Assembly: GCA_949752745.1 (NCBI GenBank)
Contig: OX457027.1
Span: 15,987,916-16,051,915, forward strand
Direction: 5' to 3'
Origin: Protula sp. h YS-2021
Lineage: Eukaryota > Annelida > Polychaeta > Sabellida > Serpulidae
Length of the DNA stretch: 64,000 bases
Shown here: positions 8,146 through 17,141 of the stretch, one piece after another
How the letters are laid out: the number at the start of each line of letters is the position of its first letter
How positions within the stretch are numbered: position 1 is the stretch's first letter
The notes under the pieces: generated by a model
Database searches by the model: none
Seen by the model: only the letters and a program-made list of their open reading frames with translations
Told to the model about the DNA's origin: nothing
Program-made: the position numbers and the translations under genes

Positions 8146-9161
8146 CTGAAATTAATCGATTGATTGCTATTGGTGCAACAGCAGAGGTGGATTTTATCGG
8201 TATTGAGAATGCTCTCAACAAGTTAAGGGAAATTCCGTTATCTATCAATGAACAGGAAACTAATGTTATGGAGCGTGCAGCACAGGAGGAGGAGGAGGAG
8301 GATGAGTATGATTGGTCTCCCTTACCCATCACTGAACAGGAACTTGATGTATTGGTACATACATCACTGGAGGAGGAGGATGAGTATGTTTGGTCTCCCT
8401 TACCCATTACTGAACAGGAACTTAATGTTATGGATAGTGCGGTAGTGGAGGAGGAACTTGATGTAATGGAGCATGTAGCACAGGAGGAGCATTTACCAAT
8501 TACTGATACTAAGTTTAAAGAGCGTGCTGCACAAACTGATACTTCATCAATTGAAGACATAGACCCATGTGCTAAAAGACGTATATATCAAGCACCAGGA
8601 GGTAAATTGCGTGCACATTTATTACATTACAAAGAAAATACAGACGATGAGATGACGGAAGAAAATACAGACAATGATATAACACAAGAAAATACAGACA
8701 ATGAAATAAAACAAGACCATAAGACAAGGCAGAGAAGTATCATGAAACATCATTGCTGCATATGCAGTCGACATTTTAGCTCTCGTCAGAAGCTACAACA
8801 ACATCATCAAGCTAATCACCAACGCCTTACTCTAATATGCACAGATTGTGGTAAAATGTTTAACAGTAGCAAGCTTCTCGGACAGCATCGATTAGTATGT
8901 AGTATGAGGAACAAACAGCAACGCGTCTCACAAGTGGGTCGTGGGTATCGAAAAAGTATGCAAAACCATGCGAGAGAAAAGGTGTTTCAGCCTAAAAATG
9001 ATCATGATATTTTAATGGCTTTGAAGGAATTGGAACCTGACATTGAACATTATTTAAAGGAAGATATAAGAGGAGGAATAAAATGGTATGTCACTCTACA
9101 CGCAGTATATAGGAAAATGGTGAAAAACGATGAAGGGAATATGTTAGAAAAAAACCTATAA
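8130..9161 (+). pseudogene. N-terminal part of the Polinton DNA polymerase gene (zinc-finger region), frame-offset from the rest
   Basis: 343 codons. Residues about 20-140 are acidic with an imperfectly repeated module (PLPITEQEL seen twice). An AAQTD motif follows near 134. About 208-257 contains two C2H2-type zinc-finger motifs. The C-terminal segment (EPDIEHYLKEDIRGGIKWYV) resembles the region that precedes the exonuclease domain in Polinton-type polymerases. The frame ends at 9161, just after a run of seven A at 9148-9154, while the polymerase frame is open from 9148 in the +1 register. The two therefore look like one gene split by a one-frame offset. Alternatives are a sequencing error, a true mutation, or +1 recoding. 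Confidence 0.7.
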
Positions 9162-12100
9162 AATTTATCAAGGGAGTAAAACATATACTGCACTACAACC
9201 TGAGGAAATTCAAAATGCATTACCTGAAGTATTTCAAACACTACATACAAAGTTTCAAGAATTTGAGCGTGAGGGTTCAGGTTGGCATTTAGATAAAGTG
9301 AACAATATTGAAGTGCATACCGCTACATATGATCCACTGGTGGGGTCTTCTTATTTACCATTACCCCAACCATTGGTGAGAACACGAGCCATTGTAAACA
9401 TTAAAAACAAGGACCAAAAGTGTTTTTTATGGTCAGTCTTGGCACATCTTCATGTGAAACATAAAAATGCGAACAGGATGTATAATTATACGAACTATGA
9501 GAAAGAACTCAACGTGAGCAATATCTCCTTTCCAACACCTATACGTGAAGTACCAACCTTTGAGAAGAACAACAGCTTATCTATAAATGTGTTTGGGTAT
9601 GACAAAAACAATGTAGTACCAATTTATTTGAGTAAATATAATTACGAGACACAAATTAATTTATTACTCATCAGCAAGGGAGAGCGCAGCCACTATTGTT
9701 TGATTCGGGATTTTAATATGCTTATGCATACACGTACGAAATATAAAGGACGTATGTATTATTGTTTCAACTGCCTCCATGCATTTACTCGAGAAGATTT
9801 GCTGGATAAGCATAAGGCAGTCTGCATGAAAAATCAAACACAACGATTGACCTTTCCTGAGAAGGAAGAAGATTTAGTCATTCAATTCAAAGGCATTGCT
9901 AAGCAGCAAAAGATACCATTTATCATATACGCAGATTTTGAATGCTTTACAGAAAGAGAGGAGGATGGTGTCAAGTATCAACATCATAAAGCAAACAGTT
10001 TTGCTTACGTTGTTGTTAGTACTAATGCTCAATATTCAAGACGACCAGTACTGTATCGAGGAGACAATGTTGTTGATGTATTCTTACAGACATTGATGGA
10101 GGAAAAAGATCGGATCATAGATATTTTGATGAATGTGAAACCTTTGGAAATGACACCAGAAAACATTCATGATTTTGAAACTGCAACCACTTGTTTTATT
10201 TGTCATGCTACCTTAGGATGTGACCGAGTGCGAGATCATGACCATGTCACTGGACTCTACCGCGGTGCTGCTCACAGCAACTGTAATTTACAATACCGTT
10301 TAATGAAAAAGAGTCAGGGTCAGGAGGATTCATTCATCATACCAGTTGTATTTCACAACTTACGTGGGTATGACAGCCATTTCATTATGGAGAAGATTGG
10401 ACAGTTTAAGGAAAGTAAACTACGTGTTATTCCAAACACCACTGAAAAATACATATCCTTTTCATTAGATAATTTACGGTTCATTGACTCTTTTCAATTT
10501 ATGGGAGCCTCCCTGCAAAAGCTGGTGAACAACTTAGCAAACGAAGGTAAAACGAAATTCCATATTATGACATCAACCATTGAAAACAGTCATCAACAAG
10601 ATTTGTTGTTGAGAAAGGGAGTATACCCATATGATTTTGTGGATGGAGCTGATAAATTTCATGTATGCAGCCTTCCTCCACAGGACGTATTTTACAGTAC
10701 ATTGACTGAGGAAGGTATCAGTGAAGACGACTATAAACATGCGCAGAATGTATGGGAGACATTTAATTGCTATACATTAGGAGACTACCATGATTTGTAT
10801 TTAAAAACAGACGTCATGTTATTAGCTGACGTGTTTGAAAATTTTCGACAAGTGTGTCTAACCACTTACGAATTGGATCCAGCACATTATTATACAGCTC
10901 CCGGCCTGTCATGGGACGCTATGCTCCGACATACAGATGTTGCATTATCTGTTATCAATGACATTGATATGTATCAAATGATAGAGCAAGGCATTCGTGG
11001 TGGAATATCAATGATAAGTCACAAGTACGCCAAGGCAAATAATAAATATTTAAGTACTTATGATTCCACCCAACCCGACAGCTACATTATGTATCTAGAT
11101 GCAAATAATTTATACGGTTGGGCAATGAGTCAGCCCCTTCCAGAAGGAAATTTTACATGGGTAGAAGACTTGGATTCTATTAATGTCATGTCTATACCGA
11201 AAGACGGAGACACAGGGTATATATTGGAAGTGGACTTAGACTATCCAGATAACCTTCATGCTCTTCACAGTGACTACCCAGTAGCTGTACAGCGACTATG
11301 TGTTGAAGAAGAGGAACTGTCTCCTTACAGTAAAGAACTCAAGAACGAATTAAACTTGAAGGGGAAACCATGTGAGAAACTGGTCCCTACTCTTTATTCC
11401 AAAACAAGATATGTTCTACATTACCGGAATTTACAGCAGTATTTATCATTAGGTTTAACCTTAACAAAAATTCATCGAGCCATCATGTTCACTCAGAGTA
11501 AATGGTTAGAACCATACATTACCCTGAATACAGAAAAGCGTAAAGAAGCTAAAAATCCGTTTGAGAAGGATTTCTACAAACTTATGAACAATTCTATATT
11601 TGGAAAAACAATGGAAAATGTGCGGAAACGTATTCAATTGGAACTGGTGAATAATGAGAAACGCTTTAGGAAGCTCGTAGCAAAACCAACATTCCATCGT
11701 TTCAAAATTTTTAACGAACATTTAACTGCAGTTCACTTGAAACAGGCTGAACTATTGTTGAACAAACCGATTTATGTTGGATTCAGCATCTTAGATCTCA
11801 GCAAAACGTTAATGTATGACTTTCATTATTTGTACATAAAAGCTAAGTACCCCACAGCAAAACTGTTGTTCACGGATACAGACAGTTTGTGTTACTGTAT
11901 TGAAACAAGTGACTTGTATCAAGATATGTTAGAAGATGTGTCTTACTTTGATACAAGTGATTACCCTACATCCCATTTCCTTCATTCCACTACCAACAAA
12001 AAAGTGATTGGAAAAATGAAGGATGAAACTGCAGGTCTTCCTATAGAAGAGTTTGTAGGTCTGCGATCCAAAATGTACAGTTTTTCATATTCTGGAGTAG

Positions 12101-12345
12101 AAAAGAAAACTGCTAAAGGTATAAGTCGGGCATATATCAGAAAAATGAGGCATGAAGACTATAAAAGAGCTCTGTTTCAGAAATGTCAGACTATAGCAAC
12201 AAGCAATACGTTACGAAGTCATGAACATCAAGTTTATGCAGAACGACTTGTAAAGGTAGCACTGTCTCCATTTGATGATAAGAGGTATGTGTTGAATGAT
12301 GGTGTAAGTACATTGGCTTATGGACATTGTGACATAATTGAGTGA
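9148..12345 (+). CDS. Protein-primed family B DNA polymerase (Polinton PolB), frame open from 9148
   Basis: The frame is open from 9148. No ATG precedes the conserved region, and the first alternative start (GTG) is at 9298. Numbering from 9298, exonuclease motif I (YADFEC) is at about 211-216, an endonuclease VII-like Cys/His insert with DHDH lies near 315-345, exonuclease II (FHNLRGYDSH) near 355, exonuclease III (YLKTDVMLLADVF) near 500, polymerase motif A (YLDANNLYG) near 600, motif B (KLMNNSIFGKTMEN) near 760, and motif C DTDS at 860-863. All catalytic acidic residues appear present. This polymerase replicates the element using a terminal protein. The N-terminal portion lies in another frame at 8130-9161, so expression needs a frame change. 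Confidence 0.93.
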   Translation, partial: KKTYKIYQGSKTYTALQPEEIQNALPEVFQTLHTKFQEFEREGSGWHLDKVNNIEVHTATYDPLVGSSYLPLPQPLVRTRAIVNIKNKDQKCFLWSVLAHLHVKHKNANRMYNYTNYEKELNVSNISFPTPIREVPTFEKNNSLSINVFGYDKNNVVPIYLSKYNYETQINLLLISKGERSHYCLIRDFNMLMHTRTKYKGRMYYCFNCLHAFTREDLLDKHKAVCMKNQTQRLTFPEKEEDLVIQFKGIAKQQKIPFIIYADFECFTEREEDGVKYQHHKANSFAYVVVSTNAQYSRRPVLYRGDNVVDVFLQTLMEEKDRIIDILMNVKPLEMTPENIHDFETATTCFICHATLGCDRVRDHDHVTGLYRGAAHSNCNLQYRLMKKSQGQEDSFIIPVVFHNLRGYDSHFIMEKIGQFKESKLRVIPNTTEKYISFSLDNLRFIDSFQFMGASLQKLVNNLANEGKTKFHIMTSTIENSHQQDLLLRKGVYPYDFVDGADKFHVCSLPPQDVFYSTLTEEGISEDDYKHAQNVWETFNCYTLGDYHDLYLKTDVMLLADVFENFRQVCLTTYELDPAHYYTAPGLSWDAMLRHTDVALSVINDIDMYQMIEQGIRGGISMISHKYAKANNKYLSTYDSTQPDSYIMYLDANNLYGWAMSQPLPEGNFTWVEDLDSINVMSIPKDGDTGYILEVDLDYPDNLHALHSDYPVAVQRLCVEEEELSPYSKELKNELNLKGKPCEKLVPTLYSKTRYVLHYRNLQQYLSLGLTLTKIHRAIMFTQSKWLEPYITLNTEKRKEAKNPFEKDFYKLMNNSIFGKTMENVRKRIQLELVNNEKRFRKLVAKPTFHRFKIFNEHLTAVHLKQAELLLNKPIYVGFSILDLSKTLMYDFHYLYIKAKYPTAKLLFTDTDSLCYCIETSDLYQDMLEDVSYFDTSDYPTSHFLHSTTNKKVIGKMKDETAGLPIEEFVGLRSKMYSFSYSGVEKKTAKGISRAYIRKMRHEDYKRALFQKCQTIATSNTLRSHEHQVYAERLVKVALSPFDDKRYVLNDGVSTLAYGHCDIIE

Positions 12346-12369
12346 CGTTATGATGACGTAAGCAGTAAG

Positions 12370-12377
12370 TATATAAG
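12370..12377 (+). promoter_or_regulatory. TATA box of the PC4-like gene at 12416
   Basis: TATATAAG, 38 nt before the ATG at 12416 and just 24 nt past the polymerase stop. Confidence 0.6.
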
Positions 12378-12415
12378 CTACTGTTTACGCAACTACACAT
12401 ACACATACACTCAAA

Positions 12416-12754
12416 ATGCTTATCACTATAACAGTGGATAAGGATGTAGAAGGACACTATTTCATATGTTTAAAACGAGGAGCTAAATGTATTACCTATT
12501 CGCTTCAGCAGTGGGAAACAATTAGAAAACATGCACACCTTATAACAGAAGGATGTGAACTCATACTGAGTAATGAGAAGAATGTGAAAGCTACTAGATA
12601 TGTGGACCGACAGATTATCACTTTTCACAGGATTCATCGAGTCAATCATAACGTGTATAGCACATACATCAATCTGAATGAAGAGGAGTGGACAACATTT
12701 ATGAACACACTACCATTCATAGATGATGTGATTTATTCAGAATGTGAAAATTAA
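12416..12754 (+). CDS. PC4-like small protein (left-arm member)
   Basis: A 112-residue protein. Its C-terminal half (about residues 58-100) has alternating beta-like strands and ends in YINLNEEEWTTF, resembling the beta-strand/helix end of PC4/Sub1-type single-stranded DNA-binding domains. The same YINLN-x-EEW motif occurs in the right-arm protein at 19840-20475, and a more typical PC4-like domain is at 19063-19446. The N-terminal half could be a second degenerate copy of the fold. A role in replication or transcription through single-strand binding is inferred. It is the last rightward gene, with a polyadenylation signal near 12903. Confidence 0.55.
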   Translation: MLITITVDKDVEGHYFICLKRGAKCITYSLQQWETIRKHAHLITEGCELILSNEKNVKATRYVDRQIITFHRIHRVNHNVYSTYINLNEEEWTTFMNTLPFIDDVIYSECEN

Positions 12755-13169
12755 CTTGTATGAAGTGCTCAGCTATGATAAAAACTGTAAAGAACAAACA
12801 TAATTTTCTTGTATGTGTCAGAAGTGTAATTTTTTGCTATATCGCACTTATTAATGTTTAATGTATTTAATGTATTCATTCATATGTTAAACAATATATG
12901 TAAATAAAGTTGAATGTATATTTGAATGTGTTTTATTTATGTGTTTGAAATAAAAGTCCATAATTTTTTTTAATTTTATTTAACCAACAAACACTTGAAT
13001 AACAATTCATTTTTAACAATATTTAACTAATACTTAACTAATACTTAACTAACAAAATACTTAACAAATACTTTATAAAAAAAAAAGTTTACTTTACAAT
13101 ACTTAACAAATACTTAACAAATGCATAACTAACATCGCTTAATAAAACAAAGGTTTACTAAACAAATAC
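12755..13169. terminator. Convergent 3' end region between left and right arms
   Basis: AATAAA at about 12903-12908 serves the plus strand. TTTATT words near 12931 and 12970 give AATAAA on the minus strand. Between 13000 and 13170 the sequence is a degenerate repeat of AATACTTAAC-type words (8-16 nt period). No coding frame is present. Confidence 0.65.
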
Positions 13170-13595
13170 TTAATAAAACAAAGGTTTATAACGATCATAA
13201 ATCATATGTTTTACAATAAAATCACTGTCACTGTTTCTGAGTACCTCTAGAATGTTTTCTACATTCACACCTCGAGCCCGTTGTAAAATATAATACACAC
13301 AGTAAAATCCACATGCATTTGACAATGGTTGTTGTAATGGTATACTATTCATTACAAAGTTTTTTCCTAAAAATTGAACTATACGTTTATCTGTAGGTGC
13401 TATACCATAGGAATCAAAATACTCTTTATTATACACCGCCAGCCAATGTTGTCCGGGCTTATGCTGTTCATCCGTGTTAATAACATAAGCCCCCGGTTGC
13501 CATGTGGGTAACTGATCAATAGCAAATACACCATGAAAAATATCCTTAGTCATACAGTCATGTTTTAAAATAGCTTCAATCTGCCACGTATTCAT
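13170..13595 (-). CDS. Adenain-like cysteine protease (capsid maturation)
   Basis: A 141-residue C5/C48-type protease. Putative catalytic residues: His50 in GQHW, Asp61 in EYFDSYG, a Gln at 88/89, and Cys95 in NACGFYC, in the order typical of the adenovirus maturation protease and Polinton PRO. The start ATG overlaps the TGA of the major capsid gene (ATGA at 13592-13595), so it is probably translated after it by reinitiation or from an internal mRNA. It ends just before the convergent 3' region. It likely cleaves capsid and core precursors, and its presence beside capsid genes supports a virion-forming lifestyle. Confidence 0.92.
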   Translation of the reverse strand: MNTWQIEAILKHDCMTKDIFHGVFAIDQLPTWQPGAYVINTDEQHKPGQHWLAVYNKEYFDSYGIAPTDKRIVQFLGKNFVMNSIPLQQPLSNACGFYCVYYILQRARGVNVENILEVLRNSDSDFIVKHMIYDRYKPLFY

Positions 13596-14965
13596 GTGTA
13601 GTCAAACTGAATATTTCGACTTCCCGTTATTTCAACAATATTATCAAACTCCGCATAAATGATAATATTTGTCGGATGCTGCAATCCTTCAGCAAAATTC
13701 ATTTCCAACCTTAAATTACCATGTTTTATAATACCATAGTGGTCATTTTCATCATAATCTGGTGTTAAGTCAAAGGCAAAGAGTGCATAACCTTTATCCC
13801 AGTCTTCACGCTTAATAATACAGCTCTTACCTCCATCCAACCTATCAAATCCTCGAAACAATGTTTCATAGCATTGCAAATAATCTTTTTCACTCATATT
13901 CGGTTGGAGAGCTTTGGTAGCTACAGGCTCACCATCTGTATACAGTTGAATAAAGTTAATGTTGTTATGTAGAAAATTGTAAGGATTCTTATCTCCTCTT
14001 CCAGAAAAAGCTGAACTTTCCACCATACTTATGACAACTCGCTTCGGTAATTGTCCTAGAAATATGTTGTCTTTCACAAATGTGCGAAATCCAGCCGGTA
14101 CAGCAACCACTTTACATTCCTTACGTGTGATAGGGAATTTAGCTGGCATTTTCAATAGTGCATCAGCATGACCTAATTGCACACCTGGGCTTGCTCGTAC
14201 TTTTCGTACCATGAGGAAACATTCCATCAAATCAACTCTATAGTTGTCTGCCGGTGTCATCAACATGTAACTATCCTTTTGTCTGTGGAAACGCAGTTTT
14301 ACATTGATGCCGTTTGGAAGGTACCTTTCTTGCTCAAACATATCAATGCGTAATGAGCCCATGACGCTCACCGGTTGACTATTACGTGTGTATTTGTAGC
14401 GTGTGTGTAAGCCATGGTTCCCAGGTGGATCAGCAATGGGTTGTCCATTCTCTCCTATGGTGAAGCCGGGAATATACTGTAATGGATTAGCCTTCTTCAC
14501 ATTTAAAGAATCTATTTGTCCTGCTGTATCTTTGTAAATGAGCTGTAGCGTTCGCTCTGATTTGAGACTTTCTTCTGAGTCATGAATGAGGTGTGAAATA
14601 ATGCTTGTATATCCATGAGTGTTGTTGCTATGTGAAATAAGACGATCATTCAGAAACAGTTCCACATTGCTCCATAATGCATTAAATATATCGTTAATAG
14701 GAGCCACTTCATCATCCGGTCCACAACCAGCTCCTGATTTCTTTACAATTCTAAAGGTAACGTGAAGTTTTGAATTTTTTAAGTCTAGATATTCTTCTGT
14801 TGTTGCTGGTATGTAGAACTCTACTGGTGCACTTGGTCTAAGAGCAGTAACGGGTTGGTATTCTACATCAGATGTTTTTTCAACTGCTGTTTGTGTTGGT
14901 AAAATGCGAAACCATTCTAAAGGTGAAGTACTACATTCACAGGACTGATCATGAATAAGTGACAT
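13592..14965 (-). CDS. Major capsid protein, double jelly-roll
   Basis: 457 residues, typical length for Polinton/adintovirus hexon-type capsid protein. The N-terminal region (VEYQPVTALRPSAPVEFYIP) and the many beta-strand-like segments match the family as remembered. The length fits two jelly-roll domains of about 200 residues each. It would form trimeric capsomers. The gene begins 4 nt after the stop of the basic pVI/pX-like gene and shares an ATGA overlap with the protease. No internal stops. Assignment rests on pattern and location. A structure prediction showing two jelly rolls would confirm it. Confidence 0.9.
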   Translation of the reverse strand: MSLIHDQSCECSTSPLEWFRILPTQTAVEKTSDVEYQPVTALRPSAPVEFYIPATTEEYLDLKNSKLHVTFRIVKKSGAGCGPDDEVAPINDIFNALWSNVELFLNDRLISHSNNTHGYTSIISHLIHDSEESLKSERTLQLIYKDTAGQIDSLNVKKANPLQYIPGFTIGENGQPIADPPGNHGLHTRYKYTRNSQPVSVMGSLRIDMFEQERYLPNGINVKLRFHRQKDSYMLMTPADNYRVDLMECFLMVRKVRASPGVQLGHADALLKMPAKFPITRKECKVVAVPAGFRTFVKDNIFLGQLPKRVVISMVESSAFSGRGDKNPYNFLHNNINFIQLYTDGEPVATKALQPNMSEKDYLQCYETLFRGFDRLDGGKSCIIKREDWDKGYALFAFDLTPDYDENDHYGIIKHGNLRLEMNFAEGLQHPTNIIIYAEFDNIVEITGSRNIQFDYT

Positions 14966-14969
14966 GTTT

Positions 14970-15326
14970 TTAAAAAATATCTTTTGATGTTGACGCTTTC
15001 ACTCTTTTTCGTTTACTAACAGGTTTGCGTGCGTGCTTGCGCCTTTTACCATTTGGTATAGCACCTACGAGTCGTGTTGTCGCTTCCTGAGCTACTTTTC
15101 CAGTAACATCTTTAGCAATTCCTCTTAATGCTTTTTTCAAATGAGGAGCAACCATTTTTGCGCCAGATGCAAGTAGTGGTACAGCCTTTCTAGCCAATGC
15201 ACTCAGAAAAGAACCAATACCTTGTCCATATTGCATTCGAGTGCCTCGAAAACCAGGTAGTGCCCGCCCAACTTGGTATTGGAAATGGTTTCGATAAATA
15301 TTTGGATTGTGAATATAAGGCTTCAT
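14970..15326 (-). CDS. Basic core/minor capsid protein (adenovirus pVI/pX-like)
   Basis: 118 residues. The middle holds a glycine-started amphipathic, hydrophobic helix (GIGSFLSALARKAVPLLASG, about residues 36-55). The C-terminus is a highly basic Arg/Lys tail. This layout is like adenovirus pVI/pX-type membrane-lytic or DNA-condensing proteins and matches the small protein next to capsid genes in related elements. The start ATG overlaps the stop of the upstream penton-like gene (ATGA at 15323-15326). Possible protease sites near the glycine-rich segment were not assigned. Function is inferred from composition and position. Confidence 0.7.
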   Translation of the reverse strand: MKPYIHNPNIYRNHFQYQVGRALPGFRGTRMQYGQGIGSFLSALARKAVPLLASGAKMVAPHLKKALRGIAKDVTGKVAQEATTRLVGAIPNGKRRKHARKPVSKRKRVKASTSKDIF

Positions 15327-16096
15327 ATCGCTTTTTGTCTAAAATGAAGTTTACAAATGACTTTACCACTCTCAAATGCTACGTTTTCCCCTGTGTCGTT
15401 CTTGATATTGATTTCAATAGTATCGAACTTGTTGCTATTTACAGAAACATAATGTGGTTCCCCATAAGTTTTAGTGACTATGTCACCATTTTTTCCTTGA
15501 ACAGCTACTGCACGTAATAAAGGGACATAATAATCACCAACAACTTGAGGATCACAAATACTACAATACACATACAAAGTGTAAAATCCACGTGTAATAT
15601 TAGAGGTATAGTCTGATTGGTACATTTGTTCACTGTCCGCGTCAGATGTAAATAAACCTGTGTCGCGAAATCCTAACACGTCAGCTAAACCTTGACTTAG
15701 ACCGAGTTGATATCCATTTTTTACAATTATTCGGGTGCGTCGTGTGATGGTGTTGTATTTGAATTTTATTTTCAATGCTGTAATCGCTGTTGTATTGGTT
15801 TCTATAAGCAACTGCCTATTCAACATATCTACTAATTCTTCCGTTGTACTATAATGACCTCGAGGAATATGAATTTTAATTAACTCTTCTGTACCATACC
15901 AAAAGGAATAATCTCCATCTTTTTTAAATGTAGGCCATGTATGAGGGTATTGAATTTCTGCTAATGCTACTTCAAATTTGTTTCTTAAATAAATTGTTTT
16001 TGGCATACGTATTTGAAAAGTGGAAGCTGTATTATTTGGATAAATATCTTTGCTTGCATTGCTTGGCAAAGTAATATAAAAACTTGTTGATTCCAT
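15323..16096 (-). CDS. Penton-like minor capsid protein (single jelly-roll)
   Basis: 257 residues. The N-terminus (SFYITLPSNASKDIYPNNT) is the characteristic opening of Polinton minor capsid (penton) proteins, where beta strands begin immediately. An FEVALAEIQYP motif follows near residues 40-52. The length and predicted beta-rich content suit a single jelly-roll vertex protein. It is upstream of the basic core gene with a 4-nt ATGA overlap and 141 nt downstream of the 16238-16786 gene. No signal peptide. It would occupy the capsid vertices. Confidence 0.85.
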   Translation of the reverse strand: MESTSFYITLPSNASKDIYPNNTASTFQIRMPKTIYLRNKFEVALAEIQYPHTWPTFKKDGDYSFWYGTEELIKIHIPRGHYSTTEELVDMLNRQLLIETNTTAITALKIKFKYNTITRRTRIIVKNGYQLGLSQGLADVLGFRDTGLFTSDADSEQMYQSDYTSNITRGFYTLYVYCSICDPQVVGDYYVPLLRAVAVQGKNGDIVTKTYGEPHYVSVNSNKFDTIEINIKNDTGENVAFESGKVICKLHFRQKAI

Positions 16097-16237
16097 GACG
16101 TCTAAATTGAAAATGACCGTTTGTGCTTAGGTAAAACATTAATTTCTACACTTATAGTTTCATCTACTGTACCTCCACAACACCCACTTAAGCACCGTAC
16201 TTTTTGGAAGGTTTTCATAAAACGTAATGAAGGTAAT

Positions 16238-16786
16238 TTAATACATTTCCCATTCCAGCTCATGTTGACGGGCTTTTTTAATATCTTGTATGGTTGTACG
16301 TTTTGTAAAAATGGTTAAGGGAATGTTACTTTTTGCTATAGCCTCAATAAACTCTTTCCATCCAACTGGTACACTTTCACGTTCTTTCTTTCGTGACCCC
16401 ACCAGTGCTTCTTTCAATAAGTCAACAATATTTGAATTAGAAATGACTTCACCCGTACTTAACACAAGTTCTTTCTGTTCAGTCCACTGTATTCCATTGT
16501 CTTTCAATTCTTTTAATACTAAAGTCACCTTTTGATGATATGTAGGTGGAAAATACTGTACTATATTTGTTTTCTTATCTGGAGGTGTACCACGTTTTTG
16601 TTTGTAGCGTATATATTCTCCCACAAGCTGTGACATCTTTTTAGCAGATTCATGATTCCTTTCAGCTTTCAATACATGTTTTATTTTACTTTTCAAATCA
16701 CTCTCCTTAGACTGAGACTTTTTAAGTTCTAACAACATAAAATATTCAGATTCTGGAATCAACACCATTTTCTCTGTGTGTTTCAT
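16238..16786 (-). CDS. Conserved Polinton protein of unknown function with coiled-coil N-terminus
   Basis: 182 residues. The N-terminal third (about residues 10-60) is Leu/Lys/Glu-rich and probably forms a coiled coil. A Lys-rich KRGTPPDKK loop follows, then alternating helices ending in a W-rich tail. It overlaps the upstream 108-residue gene by 4 nt (ATGA at 16783-16786). Its position between packaging and capsid genes fits one of the accessory conserved genes of the group, but no specific name can be justified. The TPPDKK...YFPPxYHxKV-type middle could bind other capsid proteins. Confidence 0.65.
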   Translation of the reverse strand: MKHTEKMVLIPESEYFMLLELKKSQSKESDLKSKIKHVLKAERNHESAKKMSQLVGEYIRYKQKRGTPPDKKTNIVQYFPPTYHQKVTLVLKELKDNGIQWTEQKELVLSTGEVISNSNIVDLLKEALVGSRKKERESVPVGWKEFIEAIAKSNIPLTIFTKRTTIQDIKKARQHELEWEMY

Positions 16787-17109
16787 CGTCGTATAAGCTG
16801 TGCTAATAGGGGTAGGGCAAACGTTGCTAAAGTCCCAATAAAACCACCTTTTTGATTAATTAGCTTCTTTTTATGTTTAAGAGATACTTTTTTGTTACTC
16901 AGTGTTCTCAACAAGTGTTTATGACGTTTCAGCTTTTTATAAGCTTGCGGATTTAATGGTATATGCCCTTTTAAAATGTTGAGACAAATTTCAAACAAAC
17001 TAGTCAATTCTTCTTTTGTCGCTTGTTTAAGTAAAACTTTACGTCGCTGTGGTCCACTGCGTGCAAGCAAATGAAGGAATGGTTGAGTTGATTTTAGTCG
17101 CTTTGACAT
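16783..17109 (-). CDS. Conserved small basic Polinton protein
   Basis: 108 residues, strongly basic, with an arginine-rich segment near 20-24, a central helix (LFEICLNILKGHIPL), a KKLKRHKHLLRTL motif and a C-terminal QKGGFIG followed by a hydrophobic helix. Proteins with this KRHK...QxGGF pattern recur beside the ATPase in animal Polinton/adintovirus elements as remembered, but their function is not established. The gene lies between the ATPase (32-nt gap) and the 182-residue gene (ATGA overlap). The C-terminal hydrophobic stretch could be membrane-active or a capsid-binding peptide. Confidence 0.7.
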   Translation of the reverse strand: MSKRLKSTQPFLHLLARSGPQRRKVLLKQATKEELTSLFEICLNILKGHIPLNPQAYKKLKRHKHLLRTLSNKKVSLKHKKKLINQKGGFIGTLATFALPLLAQLIRR

Positions 17110-17141
17110 GTTGCTTCATTCAATGTAAAAGCTAGAAATGA

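Noticed and set aside
8138..8560. 140-codon minus-strand frame, Ser-rich
   Set aside because: Antisense shadow of the acidic repeat region of the polymerase-region frame.
9147..9155. A AAA AAC slippery heptamer suggesting -1 ribosomal frameshifting in the polymerase gene
   Set aside because: The heptamer is in the right register, but the -1 frame after it is not the polymerase frame, which needs +1.
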